A DNA stretch of 58,771 bases from Candidatus Gastranaerophilales bacterium (GCA_944323995.1 CALUUN010000008.1:1-58771); one strand, 5' to 3'; numbered from the stretch's first letter, positions 19,530-29,975 are shown. Notes: generated by a model not told the origin, from the sequence alone. Program-made: numbers and translations.

Positions 19530-19561
19530 TTAAAACCGCCCTTTCACACTAATTATAGCAT

Positions 19562-19586
19562 AAAAAAACGGCCGGAGCCGTTTTTA
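19562..19586 (-). terminator. Terminator of the small gene at 19612
   Basis: On the minus strand AAAACGGCT, then CCGGCCGTTTTTTT, forms a compact GC-rich hairpin with a T run. It is placed just before the trpS promoter. Confidence 0.82.
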
Positions 19587-19611
19587 AACTATCCTATTTT
19601 CCTAATTGATT

Positions 19612-19902
19612 TTACGCAACAACTTTTGATACAAAGTTTGCAATTTCGAATAATGAATCTTTAACAAATTCTTTTGCAAGAGTTTTTATCGGTCTGTTTT
19701 CAATACAATCGAAAACGTAATAAATCGGGTCTTTGGAATTGTTGAAACGCATCCTTCTGTCAGCTTTTTCAAGATAACAGTAATCTTCTATTGAAAAACC
19801 GGTATTGGAATTTCTTTTGTTACCTTTTCTTCTGCGTGTCAAAGCACCGAACTGGCCGTTGCCTGCAGTATTGTTATGTGAATTAGCTGCTGTTTCAATC
19901 AT
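19612..19902 (-). CDS. Small basic protein, unknown function
   Basis: The ATG at 19902 (96 aa) is preferred because a purine-rich GAAAGAGAG site precedes it. The N-terminus is rich in N, G and R (NGQFGALTRRRKGNKRN) and the second half is mixed alpha/beta. There is no signal peptide. I recognise no family. A 13-base element, ATACTTTATATAT, lies 38 bases upstream and is repeated exactly before the small gene at 47333-47656, hinting at shared control. Confidence 0.6.
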   Translation of the reverse strand: MIETAANSHNNTAGNGQFGALTRRRKGNKRNSNTGFSIEDYCYLEKADRRMRFNNSKDPIYYVFDCIENRPIKTLAKEFVKDSLFEIANFVSKVVA

Positions 19903-19939
19903 TGACTTGCTCTCTTTCTTAAAATTAATCTCTTCTTGT

Positions 19940-19952
19940 ATATATAAAGTAT
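19940..19952 (-). promoter_or_regulatory. Shared upstream element ATACTTTATATAT (copy 1)
   Basis: This 13-mer lies 38 bases before the start at 19902. The same 13-mer lies 36 bases before the start at 47656, and a near match (ATACTTATATACT) lies about 32 bases before the gene at 54502. It may hold the -10 box of a common promoter class. Confidence 0.45.
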
Positions 19953-20088
19953 ATAAACCCGAAAAAATTGCCTTTTTTAAAAGAGATATGTTACGATTTG
20001 TTAACAAAGAAACGGGTAAGATTTAATCAAGCCCGCACGGAATTTTAGCCGCACCCTCGGAGGAGCACAGCGAAGCGGAGGTATAGTG

Positions 20089-21525
20089 TCATGTACCTTT
20101 TTCCTCGGTTTCTTCTTCTAACTCTATTACATCTTCATCCGAAATTATATTCTTGCCTACTGCTTTTTCCAAACCTGCTTTTGCCGAATTGTATTCATAT
20201 AATGCCTGATAGTATGTCAATTGTGCCGTTTCGTACATAATCTGCGAATCTTTCAACTCGGTCGGGCTTGCTTCGCCGACTCTGTATCTGCCGTAAGAAA
20301 GTTCGTAGTTTTCTTTTGCCTGTTTTACCTGCAATAATGCAACAGGCATCTGGTTTTTCTTTTCTTCAAGCGTTAAAAATGCGTTTTGAATTTCCAGATA
20401 AATCTGGTTTTGCGTATTTTGTGCATTGGCAAGCTCTTTATCATAAAGATATCTTGCTTCTTTGATTTCGTTTCTTATTAACATACCGTTAATTGTCGGG
20501 AAATTCAAATATCCGCCGAGGTTATAACCGTGGTTTGAAGTCCAGCTTTTACCGCCGATTTGCAATTGACCTTCAACCGAAAGTGTCGGGAAATAAGATT
20601 TTTTGACAAGTTTCAGTGTCTGATTAGCGGTTTCCACCTTGATTTCGGCAAGTCTTAATTCCGGACGGGCTTCTCTTGCAATATCAACAGCCTCGTTGAA
20701 TGTCAAATTCAACGGTTGATACTGAAGTTTATCCATCACGTTATATTTATCAATAAACGGAACCCCCATAACGTTATTCAATTTTGCAATAGCGAGGTTT
20801 ACCGCATTATCAGCCTGAATCAGTTTTAATTTTGCACTGCTCAAATTTGATTCCGCAATAGTTACGTCAACTTTCGGATTCATGCCGATTTCATAAAACG
20901 CTTTTGCCTGATCGTAGAACAACTGGAACTTATCAACGGTATCCTGCGCGACCCGTCTGTTTTCATATGCAAAAAGCAAAGCAAAATACGCATCTTTTGT
21001 CTGGTAAATTACATCATTAATTACAGCAGTCAAAGATGCTTTGTAGCCTTCGTAATCCAATTTTTTAATTGTTGCCTGATTTTGAGTAACCCCGAAGTCG
21101 TAAAGCATCTGCTGCAGAGTTACCTGCCCTAAAATAAAATAGTTAAACGTCAAATTCTGACCCAGAGCATCAGACAACTGCAGCTGTCTTATTCTTGTAT
21201 AACCTGTCTGCCAGCCGATTTGCGGAAAATAATTCGACCAGACCTGCTTAATTCTGGCATCTGATGCCAGAATGTCCTGAAACGCCGCGTTAATCTGCGG
21301 GTTGTTGCCGAGTGCAAGTTCAATACAGTTTTCAAGCGTTAAATCAATATTTTTTTCAACCGAACCTGAAATAATATAATCGGAACTTACCTCGTGATTG
21401 GGCAGAACATGGTCGGAATGCGGAAATTCTTTTTCCGTAATCTCGTTACCTATTTTGTCCAGCGCCAAAACCGGCATTGAACACATATATAATATTAAAC
21501 TTGTTGTCAGTATCTTTTTCAGCAT
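20089..21525 (-). CDS. TolC-family outer-membrane efflux channel
   Basis: The 478-aa protein has a signal peptide (KKILTTSLILYMCSMPVLA) and two outer-membrane efflux protein repeats: long helices with LTLENCIELALGNNPQINAA early and LTFNEAVDIAREARPELRLAE in the second half. It should form a trimeric channel across the outer membrane. It starts at the stop codon of the RND gene and is the last gene of the mfp-rnd-tolC operon. This all but proves a double-membrane cell. Confidence 0.92.
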   Translation of the reverse strand: MLKKILTTSLILYMCSMPVLALDKIGNEITEKEFPHSDHVLPNHEVSSDYIISGSVEKNIDLTLENCIELALGNNPQINAAFQDILASDARIKQVWSNYFPQIGWQTGYTRIRQLQLSDALGQNLTFNYFILGQVTLQQMLYDFGVTQNQATIKKLDYEGYKASLTAVINDVIYQTKDAYFALLFAYENRRVAQDTVDKFQLFYDQAKAFYEIGMNPKVDVTIAESNLSSAKLKLIQADNAVNLAIAKLNNVMGVPFIDKYNVMDKLQYQPLNLTFNEAVDIAREARPELRLAEIKVETANQTLKLVKKSYFPTLSVEGQLQIGGKSWTSNHGYNLGGYLNFPTINGMLIRNEIKEARYLYDKELANAQNTQNQIYLEIQNAFLTLEEKKNQMPVALLQVKQAKENYELSYGRYRVGEASPTELKDSQIMYETAQLTYYQALYEYNSAKAGLEKAVGKNIISDEDVIELEEETEEKGT

Positions 21526-24500
21526 TACTTATCCTTTTTTGCAAACTTCTTTGCAATATTGATTTTCATTTCTTCTATCATAACGTAAAATGCCGGCACC
21601 ATAAACGTTCCGATAAATGCTACCGCAATCATACCGCCGAATACAGTCATACCGACAGAATGACGGCTTGCGGCACCGGCACCTTTTGCAAATACCAGAG
21701 GCAAAAGCCCCAAGATAAATGCAATGTTTGTCATCATAACCGCCCTGAACCTCAATTTTGCGGCCTGTATTGCGGCGTCTTTTATCGCCATACCGGCCTC
21801 ATGCGCATCTTTTGCGAACTCAATAATCAAAATTGCCTGTTTTGTACTTAAACCCAGAAGCATTACCAGACCGATTTGCGAATACAAATCCAGCGAATAT
21901 CCCGCGATATACTGGAAGAATAATGCACCCACCATCGCAATAGGCGATACAAGTAATACAGCAACCGGCAGCATCCAGCTTTCGTACAAACCGACAAGGA
22001 ACAAATAAACAAACACAATTGACATAGCAAGAATAGGTCCGATTTGCCCCTGAGATTCCTGTTCCTGTAAAGAACTTCCCGACCATGCATAACCCATGTC
22101 TTTCGGCAGAACCTGATTTGAAAGTTCTTCCATCAAATGCATTGCCTGACCCGATGAAACACCCTGCCGCGCAGAACCGTTTATCGTAATTGCCGGATAC
22201 ATGTTAAACCTTGTTCTTGTGTAAGGCCCTACGATATTTTCAACCTTAACAACGGCTGATAACGGAACCATCTGGCCGTAATTATTTTTTATAAAGATTT
22301 TATCCAGATCCGCAGGACGCGCCCTGAATTCCGAATCCGCCTGCATATAAACACGATATACACGACCGTACTTGTTAAAGTCGTTTATGTAAGACTTACC
22401 GAAATATGCGGCAAGAGAATTGTAAATCTCTGAAATCTCAACACCCTGCGCCATAGCCTTTGCAACATCAACGTTCAAAAGCAGCTGCGGCATATTCGGT
22501 GTGAATGATGTATAAACCATTGAGAAATTCGGGTTTTTATTGGCTTCGGCAAGCAGTTTAACCGCTTCATCATAGAGTTCCTGAGAATCTCTGTTACCTT
22601 TATCCAGAAGCTGGTATTCAAAACCGCCGAACATACCAAGACCCGATATCGCCGGTGGCGAGAATGAAGCTATTGTCGCTGACGGATAATTCGCAAATTC
22701 ACTTCTCAATATTTTTAAAATACCTTGAGCGGATTCTTCTTTTGACTTACGTTCCGACCACGGTTTTAACTGTGCAACAATAAACGCCGTGTTTTCACCG
22801 TTAAAACCGACCATCGTAATTGTTGTTTTAACGCCTTTTATTTTTAAAATTCTGTCCTCAACCTCGGTTGCTACCATATCCGTTCTTGATGCCGAAGAAC
22901 CGTCAGGAAGCTGGATTTGAGTAAATATGGCGCCTCTGTCTTCGTCCGGCAAAAATCCCGTCGGGGTAATCTTAAACATTAAAAGAACAAACAGCGTAAT
23001 CCCCGCAAGTACAATTAAAGTCAGTTTTGCGGAATTGATAAATATTTTTGCACCTTCAAGATATTTGTCACGAACGCTGTTGAACCAGTCATCAAATTTC
23101 TGGATAAATTCAAAATCAGCTTTTTCATCACCGGATTTCAAAATCATTGAACACAAAGCCGGAGAAAGAGTCAGCGCAACAAGGGTTGACAAACCGATTG
23201 AGGTTGCAATACACAGAGCAAACTGTCTGAACATTTGTCCGGTAATCCCTGCCATAAACGATACAGGAACAAATACCGCCATCAATACAAGTGATGTTGC
23301 AAGAACCGCACCGAAAACCTCTTTCATCGTGATTTCGGTCGCTGTTTTCTGGTCTTTTCCTTCTTGAATATGGCGCTGGGTGTTTTCAAGTACAACAATG
23401 GCGTCGTCAACAACCAGACCTACCGCAAGTACAAGCCCGAACAAAATCAAAAGGTTTATTGAAAAACCTAATAAACTCATGAAAATAAATACGCCGATTA
23501 AAGAAACCGGAATTGCGCAAAAAGGAATAAATGCGGCACGCGCACTGCCTAAAAACATGTAGGTTACAAGACCTACAAGCAAAATAGCAAGCGCTATCGC
23601 GTTTATAACTTCATGAATTGATTCACGTACGAATTCGGTTTCATCGTGCTGAATTTCATATTCAATTCCCTGCGGAAAGCCTTTGCTCAATTCTTTCATT
23701 TTAGCCTGAATTTTGTTTGAAAGGTCAATAGCGTTTGCTTCCGGCAGCTGGGTAACCGAAATAACCGCAGAATTTTTACCGCCGATGCGTGAGAAATATG
23801 AATAACTTTCAGCACCGAGTTCAACTTTTGCGATATCTTTTAATTTTATTTGAGAACCGTCCGGTTTTGATCTTACGACGATTTCTTCAAACTCTTTCGG
23901 ATCTTCAAGACGACCGCGCGTGCGCATCGTAAGTTTGATCATCTGCTTGTCTTTCATAGGCTCAACGCCCAGATCGCCGGCAGGTGTTTGTGTGTTCTGC
24001 GCCTGAACCGCAGCGGCAACCTCGCTTGTCGAAACGCCTAAGCTGGCCATTTTGTTGGCATCAAGCCAGATACGCATTGAATATTCCGACGACCCGAATA
24101 CGTTAACCTTACCTACACCCTTAATACGCGCAAGTTCGTCTTTGATGTAAATTGAGGCATAGTTTGCGATATACAAGTTATCATAAGTTCCGGTCGGCGA
24201 GTTGACAGATATCATCAAAATACCGGGGCCGCCCGTCGATTTTCTGACTGTCAAACCGTATCGTTTAACTTCTTCAGGCAAACGCGGAGTAACAAGCTGC
24301 AGCTGGTTCTGAACGTTTACCACCGCCATATCGGGATCGGAGCCGATATTAAAATACAGTGTCAATTGATAAGAACCGTTTTGAGATGTCGACGACATAT
24401 AAATCATATCTTCAACACCGTTCAGCTGCGCTTCAACCGGCGCCGCAATAGTTGATTCCACAACGTCCGAGCTTGCGCCCGCATATGTTGCCGTAACAAT

Positions 24501-24641
24501 TACCTGAGGAGGCGTAATCGAAGGATATTCCTCGAGAGGTAAGGTATTTAACATCAAAATACCCGCAAGCATAATTGCAAGAGAAATTACGATTGCAAGT
24601 TTCGGGCGTTTTATAAACAAGTTTCCTGAATTTTCTGCCAT
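21525..24641 (-). CDS. RND multidrug efflux permease (HAE1/AcrB-like)
   Basis: The 1038-aa proton-driven pump has an N-terminal IKRPKLAIVISLAIMLAGI helix, two large periplasmic loops and twelve membrane helices. The proton-relay aspartates appear in the TM4 motif LAVGLVVDDAIVVLENTQRH. TM10-12 segments (GLSTKQAILIIEFAK; GMTVFGGMIAVAFIGTFMVP) match HAE1 family members. It lies between the adaptor and TolC genes, with a 1-base overlap to tolC. Likely substrates are bile salts, dyes or antibiotics, inferred from the family only. Confidence 0.95.
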   Translation of the reverse strand: MAENSGNLFIKRPKLAIVISLAIMLAGILMLNTLPLEEYPSITPPQVIVTATYAGASSDVVESTIAAPVEAQLNGVEDMIYMSSTSQNGSYQLTLYFNIGSDPDMAVVNVQNQLQLVTPRLPEEVKRYGLTVRKSTGGPGILMISVNSPTGTYDNLYIANYASIYIKDELARIKGVGKVNVFGSSEYSMRIWLDANKMASLGVSTSEVAAAVQAQNTQTPAGDLGVEPMKDKQMIKLTMRTRGRLEDPKEFEEIVVRSKPDGSQIKLKDIAKVELGAESYSYFSRIGGKNSAVISVTQLPEANAIDLSNKIQAKMKELSKGFPQGIEYEIQHDETEFVRESIHEVINAIALAILLVGLVTYMFLGSARAAFIPFCAIPVSLIGVFIFMSLLGFSINLLILFGLVLAVGLVVDDAIVVLENTQRHIQEGKDQKTATEITMKEVFGAVLATSLVLMAVFVPVSFMAGITGQMFRQFALCIATSIGLSTLVALTLSPALCSMILKSGDEKADFEFIQKFDDWFNSVRDKYLEGAKIFINSAKLTLIVLAGITLFVLLMFKITPTGFLPDEDRGAIFTQIQLPDGSSASRTDMVATEVEDRILKIKGVKTTITMVGFNGENTAFIVAQLKPWSERKSKEESAQGILKILRSEFANYPSATIASFSPPAISGLGMFGGFEYQLLDKGNRDSQELYDEAVKLLAEANKNPNFSMVYTSFTPNMPQLLLNVDVAKAMAQGVEISEIYNSLAAYFGKSYINDFNKYGRVYRVYMQADSEFRARPADLDKIFIKNNYGQMVPLSAVVKVENIVGPYTRTRFNMYPAITINGSARQGVSSGQAMHLMEELSNQVLPKDMGYAWSGSSLQEQESQGQIGPILAMSIVFVYLFLVGLYESWMLPVAVLLVSPIAMVGALFFQYIAGYSLDLYSQIGLVMLLGLSTKQAILIIEFAKDAHEAGMAIKDAAIQAAKLRFRAVMMTNIAFILGLLPLVFAKGAGAASRHSVGMTVFGGMIAVAFIGTFMVPAFYVMIEEMKINIAKKFAKKDK

Positions 24642-24650
24642 TTTATATCC

Positions 24651-25832
24651 TTATTTGGTAGTTTTTTCCGTCTTTGCCGCTTCTTCCGATTTTTTAATTT
24701 TAGCCATTTCTTCAGCAGAAACAACTGTTACGGGGTGTCCCGGAGTAACTTTTTGCAAACCGTCCGTGACAATTCTGTCGCCGACTTTGACGCCTTCGGT
24801 TATAACCCAATAATCACCCGTCTGGCCGCCGGTTTTTATATAAACCAGCTGCGGAAGATCATTTTCGTCAAGTTTGTATACGTATTTGCCGGCCTGATTT
24901 TCCTGAACTGCCGTCTGATGGACAACCGGAACTTTGACCGTATTGTTGGAATAAAGTTTTATTGTTACAAATTCCCCGTGCAAAAGCTGGTTATTGGGGT
25001 TTTTAAAAGTCGCACGCAAAGTAACCGTACCGGTTGATTGGTCAATTTTGTTGTCCTGAAAATCCTGAACACCGTCGAATTCATATTTTTCGCCGTTGTT
25101 AAAGAACAGTTCAACTCTTCTGTTTTTGTTGTTGCTTTGATCAGCATTTGTCAACATATTAAAATCATTTGAATCCATCGGGAAAGTAACGTAAATCGGG
25201 TCGGTACTGTTTATTGTTGTCAAGGGCCCTGATGAGGGAGAAACATAGTTTCCGACAGTAACGGTAATAATACCGACTTTACCGTTAACCGGAGATTTCA
25301 CCATTGTATAACCGTAATTTCTCTGGCTGTCCTGATAAGTTGCCTGTGCTGATGCAAGCTGTGCTCTTAATGCATCCCTTTCGGAAAGCAGCTGGTCATA
25401 TTGAGCTCTTGCGATATAATCTTTTTTTACAAGTTCACTTGCGCGCGCAAGTTGTTTTTCCGCATAAGCAAGCTGAGCTTTTGTTGTCGCAACATTCGCT
25501 TTTGCAACATTCATTGTGTTTATAAATTCCGTCGGTTCAATCTGGAACAGCACCTGCCCCTGTTTTACAAAATCGCCTTCTTTAAAATAACTCTTCTGCA
25601 AATATCCGGAAATACGCGCAAGCACATTAACCTGATATTTTGAAGCAACACGTCCCGGAGCTTCAAAACTTCTTATAATCTCTTTTTCTCCGACAGACTC
25701 TACCTGAACACTTGGAGCAGGCTGATTACGCAAGGCTCTGTTTGAAATAAACTGTCCGATTATACCGGAAGTATAACGCAGAATAATCGCAGCTATGACT
25801 ACTATGAGTATAATTATTATATTTTTTTTCAT
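24651..25832 (-). CDS. RND efflux periplasmic adaptor (AcrA-like)
   Basis: The ATG at 25832 is chosen because AGGGGAGAG lies just before it. The 393-aa product has an N-terminal membrane anchor (KKNIIIILIVVIAAIIL) and then the lipoyl halves: VARISGYLQKSYFKEGDFVKQGQ-type first half and VKSPVNGKVG second half, flanking an alpha-hairpin rich in A, Q and K. Beta-barrel and membrane-proximal domains follow (VVTDGLQKVTPG). It is the first gene of the efflux operon and connects the pump to TolC. Confidence 0.93.
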   Translation of the reverse strand: MKKNIIIILIVVIAAIILRYTSGIIGQFISNRALRNQPAPSVQVESVGEKEIIRSFEAPGRVASKYQVNVLARISGYLQKSYFKEGDFVKQGQVLFQIEPTEFINTMNVAKANVATTKAQLAYAEKQLARASELVKKDYIARAQYDQLLSERDALRAQLASAQATYQDSQRNYGYTMVKSPVNGKVGIITVTVGNYVSPSSGPLTTINSTDPIYVTFPMDSNDFNMLTNADQSNNKNRRVELFFNNGEKYEFDGVQDFQDNKIDQSTGTVTLRATFKNPNNQLLHGEFVTIKLYSNNTVKVPVVHQTAVQENQAGKYVYKLDENDLPQLVYIKTGGQTGDYWVITEGVKVGDRIVTDGLQKVTPGHPVTVVSAEEMAKIKKSEEAAKTEKTTK

Positions 25833-25915
25833 TTGCTCTCCCCTGAAAATATGTTGTTTTTGCAACATAATTTTAACAAAAAATCAGAGATTTGGCAAGA
25901 AAAAATTTTTTAAGA

Positions 25916-26482
25916 TTACAATCCCCGTGATTTCAAGTAGGAAAGCATATCCAAAAGGGCATTTGCGCGGTGTGAAATTTTATTTTTTTCATCTTCGGAC
26001 ATATCAGCCATAGTTCTGTCACCGATTAAAAATACCGGATCAAACCCGAATCCGTTCGTACCGGATTGTTTGCGGGCGATTTCGCCTTTGCATTCGCCTT
26101 TTGAAACGTGCAGGATTTCACCGTTTTCATCAAGAAGAGTCATAACACAGACAAACTTTGCTTTCCTATTTGTATGGGGTTCGAGTTCTTTGAGAATTTT
26201 ATTTATTTTTTCTTGCTGCGAACCCGCATAACGCGCCGAATAGAGTCCGGGCGCTCCGTTCAAAGCCTCAACACAAAGTCCGGAATCATCAGCCAGAGCC
26301 GGCATTCCGGAAACTCTGTTTGCATCTTTTGCTTTTTTATAGGAATTTTCTTCAAAGGTTTGGCCGTCCTCAACCGGATTAAACCCTTCCGGCGGAAGAA
26401 TAAATTCTATTCCGCTGCCTTTTGCGATTTGATTTATTTCTTCTAATTTATGAGGATTTCCTGTTGCAAAAACTATTTTCAT
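25916..26482 (-). CDS. rdgB: dITP/XTP pyrophosphatase (RdgB/HAM1)
   Basis: The 188-aa enzyme removes non-canonical purine nucleoside triphosphates. Visible signatures are VFATGNPHKLEEI at the N-terminus, ADDSGLCVEALNGAPGLYSARYAG in the middle and GTNGFGFDPVF plus KNKISHRANA near the end, all substrate-binding segments of the family. It overlaps the uppS stop by about a base, so the two are coupled. Confidence 0.95.
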   Translation of the reverse strand: MKIVFATGNPHKLEEINQIAKGSGIEFILPPEGFNPVEDGQTFEENSYKKAKDANRVSGMPALADDSGLCVEALNGAPGLYSARYAGSQQEKINKILKELEPHTNRKAKFVCVMTLLDENGEILHVSKGECKGEIARKQSGTNGFGFDPVFLIGDRTMADMSEDEKNKISHRANALLDMLSYLKSRGL

Positions 26483-27210
26483 TATTTACCGTACCGTCTT
26501 TGTCTGTGCCCGAATTCAAAAATCGCTCCGGCAAGCAGATTCTCATCAAACTCCGGCCAGTATTCTTTCATAACCAAAATTTCCGAATATGCAATCTGCC
26601 ACAAAAGATAATTTGAAACCCGCATCTCACCGCCCGTTCTTATCAATAGGTCAGGATCCGGAATATCTGCGGTATAAAGCTCTTTTGAAATCAACTCTTC
26701 CGTAATTTCATCGCTTTTATAACCTTTTTCAACAATCTTTTTCACCGCATTTGCAATCTCGGCACGCGCACCGTAGTTAAATGCTATCTGTAATCTGACG
26801 CCTGTATTGTTTTTCGTGTATTCCATTGCGTCATATAAAATCTTTTGCAATTTCGGATTAAGCCGTGTCAAATCACCTATAAAATTAATTACAACACCGT
26901 TTTCATGAAGTTCATTAAGTTCATTTTTTATTGTATTTGCCAGCAAATCCATTAGAAAAGCAACTTCTTCGGGCTTTCTGTTCCAGTTTTCGGTTGAAAA
27001 CGCATAGACGGTCAAATATTTTACGCCGAATTTATGACATGCTTTAAGCGCTGCTTTTAAAGCGTCCACACCTTTTTTGTGTCCCATTGCGGAGGGCAGA
27101 TTTTTCTCTTTTGCCCAGCGGCGGTTGCCGTCCATTATAATTGCTATATGTTTCAGGCCTGTGTCTTTTACTATATTTTCGGCCGTATTTTTTTCAGTTT
27201 CAGTTATCAT
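26482..27210 (-). CDS. uppS: Undecaprenyl diphosphate synthase
   Basis: The 242-aa cis-prenyltransferase makes the C55 lipid carrier for peptidoglycan and other glycans. The catalytic aspartate lies in HIAIIMDGNRRWAKEKN. STENWNRKPEEV and the C-terminal PDLLIRTGGEMRVSNYLLWQ region are fully conserved. A hairpin terminator upstream separates it from the neighbouring small gene. Confidence 0.96.
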   Translation of the reverse strand: MITETEKNTAENIVKDTGLKHIAIIMDGNRRWAKEKNLPSAMGHKKGVDALKAALKACHKFGVKYLTVYAFSTENWNRKPEEVAFLMDLLANTIKNELNELHENGVVINFIGDLTRLNPKLQKILYDAMEYTKNNTGVRLQIAFNYGARAEIANAVKKIVEKGYKSDEITEELISKELYTADIPDPDLLIRTGGEMRVSNYLLWQIAYSEILVMKEYWPEFDENLLAGAIFEFGHRQRRYGK

Positions 27211-27236
27211 AATTCCTCACCCGAAAATTATAGCAC

Positions 27237-27266
27237 AAAAAAACACCGCCTGAGCGGTGTTTTTTA
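27237..27266. terminator. Terminator of the gene at 27270
   Basis: AAAAAACACCGC pairs with GCGGTGTTTTTT around a CTGA loop. It directly follows the stop codon of the minus-strand gene at 27270. Confidence 0.87.
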
Positions 27267-27269
27267 TAT

Positions 27270-27824
27270 TTATTTATTTACACTTGTAAATCTGCCTTTT
27301 GCATCTCGCGGACGGGCTGAATCAGTTTTTTTAAACAATCCTTTAAATGTATCTGAAACCACTTCCCAGCCTTTTTTGAAAAAGTTTTTAACAGCCGTCC
27401 AGGCTTTTTTTGCAAAGTCTGCGGCGCGTTCATACCATTTGCCGCCTTTTTCTTTCACTTTTTTTGCGCCTTGCGCAACGGTTTCTTTTGCGGATTCAAC
27501 ACCGGCTGCAGCTTTTGCCATAACTCCGTCAAAAGCCTTTCCGAATTTGGTTTCTTTCAAACCGTTGAAAAATTTACCTATATTTTTGCGGTAAACAACA
27601 GCCGCAGTAATTGCACCCGCTGTCAGAAGCCCTGCAGCGATGCCGGCTGCAATCTTTTTGCCTTTTGAATTCTTTTCTTCACGAACTCCGTAAACATCAG
27701 CCAGAGTTTTCAGTTGGGATTTGTTAATCACAACAGCACCGGTATTGCCGTTATCTGCTGATACTGCATATCTGTTTCTGCCTATTTTTTCTACGTTTAA
27801 GCCCGGAATTGACGGTATTGCCAT
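27270..27824 (-). CDS. Lysine-rich protein with one membrane segment, unknown
   Basis: The 184-aa product starts with a folded-looking N-terminal region (about residues 1-50), then one hydrophobic segment (IAAGIAAGLLTAGAITAAVVY, about 59-79). A strongly basic chain of amphipathic helices rich in K, A and F follows, ending in ARPRDAKGRFTSVNK. AAAGGAAAAT precedes the ATG. It has its own terminator. I recognise no family. The basic helical tail could bind nucleic acid or membranes, which is speculation. Confidence 0.65.
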   Translation of the reverse strand: MAIPSIPGLNVEKIGRNRYAVSADNGNTGAVVINKSQLKTLADVYGVREEKNSKGKKIAAGIAAGLLTAGAITAAVVYRKNIGKFFNGLKETKFGKAFDGVMAKAAAGVESAKETVAQGAKKVKEKGGKWYERAADFAKKAWTAVKNFFKKGWEVVSDTFKGLFKKTDSARPRDAKGRFTSVNK

Positions 27825-27916
27825 ATATTTTCCTTTCAGTTTGTTTTCATTTTCATTAACGCTCGTAAAAAAAATTTTTGCTAAGAATAACTTTATTTTG
27901 TTACATATATTAACAG

Positions 27917-27950
27917 AAAAAAAGGAGCGCCTTTAAGCACTCCTTTTTTC
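27917..27950 (-). terminator. Terminator of nrdJ
   Basis: AAAAAAAGGAG-C-GC pairs with GC-A-CTCCTTTTTT around a short loop, with one mismatch. It lies just past the nrdJ stop codon on the minus strand. Confidence 0.75.
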
Positions 27951-27968
27951 TCTCACTTCTTATGCATA

Positions 27969-29975
27969 TTATGAACATCCGGAATATCCGCACTTAAGGC
28001 AGATAAAACATCCTTCAGCCATTTGAATTTCGTTGCCGCATTCGGGGCATTTTACGGTTTTAATTTCGCCCGTCGGTTCTTCCGAAACTGTTTCGGCGGC
28101 TATTTCGACAATTTCTTCTGACTTTTCTTCGGATTTTTTCTTATCGTCAAGATTCATCGGCTGGAACTGTCTTGAATTATTTCTGTAAACCGTAATGCCT
28201 TTCAGGTTATTTTTGTATGCAAGAATGTATGCTTCTTCAATGTCTTTTCTTGTAGCATGTTCTTCAAAGTTAACCGTTTTGGAAACAGCATTATCGGTAT
28301 GCAATTGGAAAGCGGCCTGCATTTTGACATGCCAGTAAGGCGAAACATCGTGCGCAGTTACAAATATGTGCTTAACTTCATCGGAAATTCCGTCGACGTG
28401 AGCGATGGAGCCGTCTTTTGCAATTTTTTGCATAAGTTCTTCCGAATAAAGTCCGTGCGACACCGTATAATCTTTGAAAATCGGGTTAACTTCAAGCATC
28501 TGGGTTCCGTCCATAATCAGTCTTGAGAACACAAGACCGAACAGAGGTTCAACACCGCCCGAAGCACCTGCTATCATTGAAATTGTACCTGTCGGTGCAA
28601 TACATGTGGTTGTGGCGTTTCTGATACCGTACTGTTTAATTTGTTCGTCGAGTTCTTTCCACTGTTCATCGGAAATTTTTCCGGCAGACTTGCCTTTATA
28701 TTTGTTATAAAGATAATAATCGCTGTCATAGACACTGCCTTTGAAGTTGTTAAATCTTCCGCGTTCTTTTGAAAGTTCAATTGATTCGCATTTTGATTCG
28801 TAATCAATAAATTCCATAACCTGAGCGGCAAGTTTTGTACCTTCTTCCGAGGCATAAGATATACCCATTTTCATAAGCATATCAGCCCAGCCCATAACAC
28901 CGAGTCCGATTTTTCTGTTATTTTGAACCATTTCCGAAATCTGCGGAAGCGGGTAATTATTAACCGCAATTACGTTATCCAAAAATCTGATAGCGGTTCT
29001 TGTTGTCTGTGCAAGCAAATCCCAATCAACTTCAGCACCTGATGAAGTTTCTCTAACCATTCTGCCGAGGTTAATTGAGCCGAGGTTGCAGGCTTCATAA
29101 GCCAGCAGAGGCACTTCACCGCAGGGGTTTGTTGATTCAATTTCACCGACCAAAGGCGTCGGGTTATCGGCATTCATTTTGTCAATGAAAACAATACCGG
29201 GTTCGCCGTTTCTCCAGGCACCGTCGACAATCATGTCGAAAACTTTTTTGGCGCTCAATTTTCCGGCAACCTGATTATTCTGCGGGTTAATCAGCTCGTA
29301 ATCCGTGCCGTTAATGTATGCTTCCATAAACTTGTCGGTAATGGCAACAGAAATGTTGAAGTTGTTCAACCTGTTGTTATCTGATTTGCATTCAATAAAA
29401 TCAAGGATATCAGGGTGATCAACTCTTAAGATGCCCATATTTGCGCCGCGGCGTGTTCCGCCCTGCTTAACGGCTTCGGTTGCAGCGTTGAAAACTTCCA
29501 TAAACGACACCGGCCCGGAAGAAACTCCCATGGTTGATCTTACCACGCTGTTTTTGGGTCTTAATCTTGAGAACGAAAAACCTGTACCGCCGCCTGATTT
29601 GTGAATCAAAGCAGTGTTTTTAACAGTTTCAAAAATTCCTTCAAGAGAGTCTTCGACCGGAAGAACAAAGCAAGCCGCAAGCTGGCCCAATTCACGGCCG
29701 GCATTCATCAAAGTCGGTGAATTCGGCATGAAATAAAGATTTGTAATAGCTTTGTAAAATCTTTCGGTCAAGCTGTCAACATCGGCCTGTGAAGCACCGA
29801 ATTTAAAATCGCCTTCCGCAATCGCTCTTGCAACCCTTCTGAACATATCAGCGGGCTTTTCGGTACAATTGCCTTCCTTGTCGCGTTTGAGGTATCTTTT
29901 TTCAAGAACTTTTATCGCGTTTTCGGATAAACATACATCATCAATACACGTAGAATCTGCCACATTAACCTCCAT
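27969..29975 (-). CDS. nrdJ: Adenosylcobalamin-dependent (class II) ribonucleotide reductase
   Basis: The 668-aa enzyme makes deoxyribonucleotides with a B12-derived radical, without oxygen. Active-site segments include [22 protein letters not shown], with the loop cysteine and catalytic residues, [14 protein letters not shown] and [19 protein letters not shown]. The C-terminus ends in a four-cysteine zinc ribbon (CPECGNE...[13 protein letters not shown]) as in vitamin B12-dependent NrdJ. The enzyme implies cobalamin use and fits an anaerobic life. No cobalamin riboswitch is visible upstream. Confidence 0.95.
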   Translation of the reverse strand: MEVNVADSTCIDDVCLSENAIKVLEKRYLKRDKEGNCTEKPADMFRRVARAIAEGDFKFGASQADVDSLTERFYKAITNLYFMPNSPTLMNAGRELGQLAACFVLPVEDSLEGIFETVKNTALIHKSGGGTGFSFSRLRPKNSVVRSTMGVSSGPVSFMEVFNAATEAVKQGGTRRGANMGILRVDHPDILDFIECKSDNNRLNNFNISVAITDKFMEAYINGTDYELINPQNNQVAGKLSAKKVFDMIVDGAWRNGEPGIVFIDKMNADNPTPLVGEIESTNPCGEVPLLAYEACNLGSINLGRMVRETSSGAEVDWDLLAQTTRTAIRFLDNVIAVNNYPLPQISEMVQNNRKIGLGVMGWADMLMKMGISYASEEGTKLAAQVMEFIDYESKCESIELSKERGRFNNFKGSVYDSDYYLYNKYKGKSAGKISDEQWKELDEQIKQYGIRNATTTCIAPTGTISMIAGASGGVEPLFGLVFSRLIMDGTQMLEVNPIFKDYTVSHGLYSEELMQKIAKDGSIAHVDGISDEVKHIFVTAHDVSPYWHVKMQAAFQLHTDNAVSKTVNFEEHATRKDIEEAYILAYKNNLKGITVYRNNSRQFQPMNLDDKKKSEEKSEEIVEIAAETVSEEPTGEIKTVKCPECGNEIQMAEGCFICLKCGYSGCS

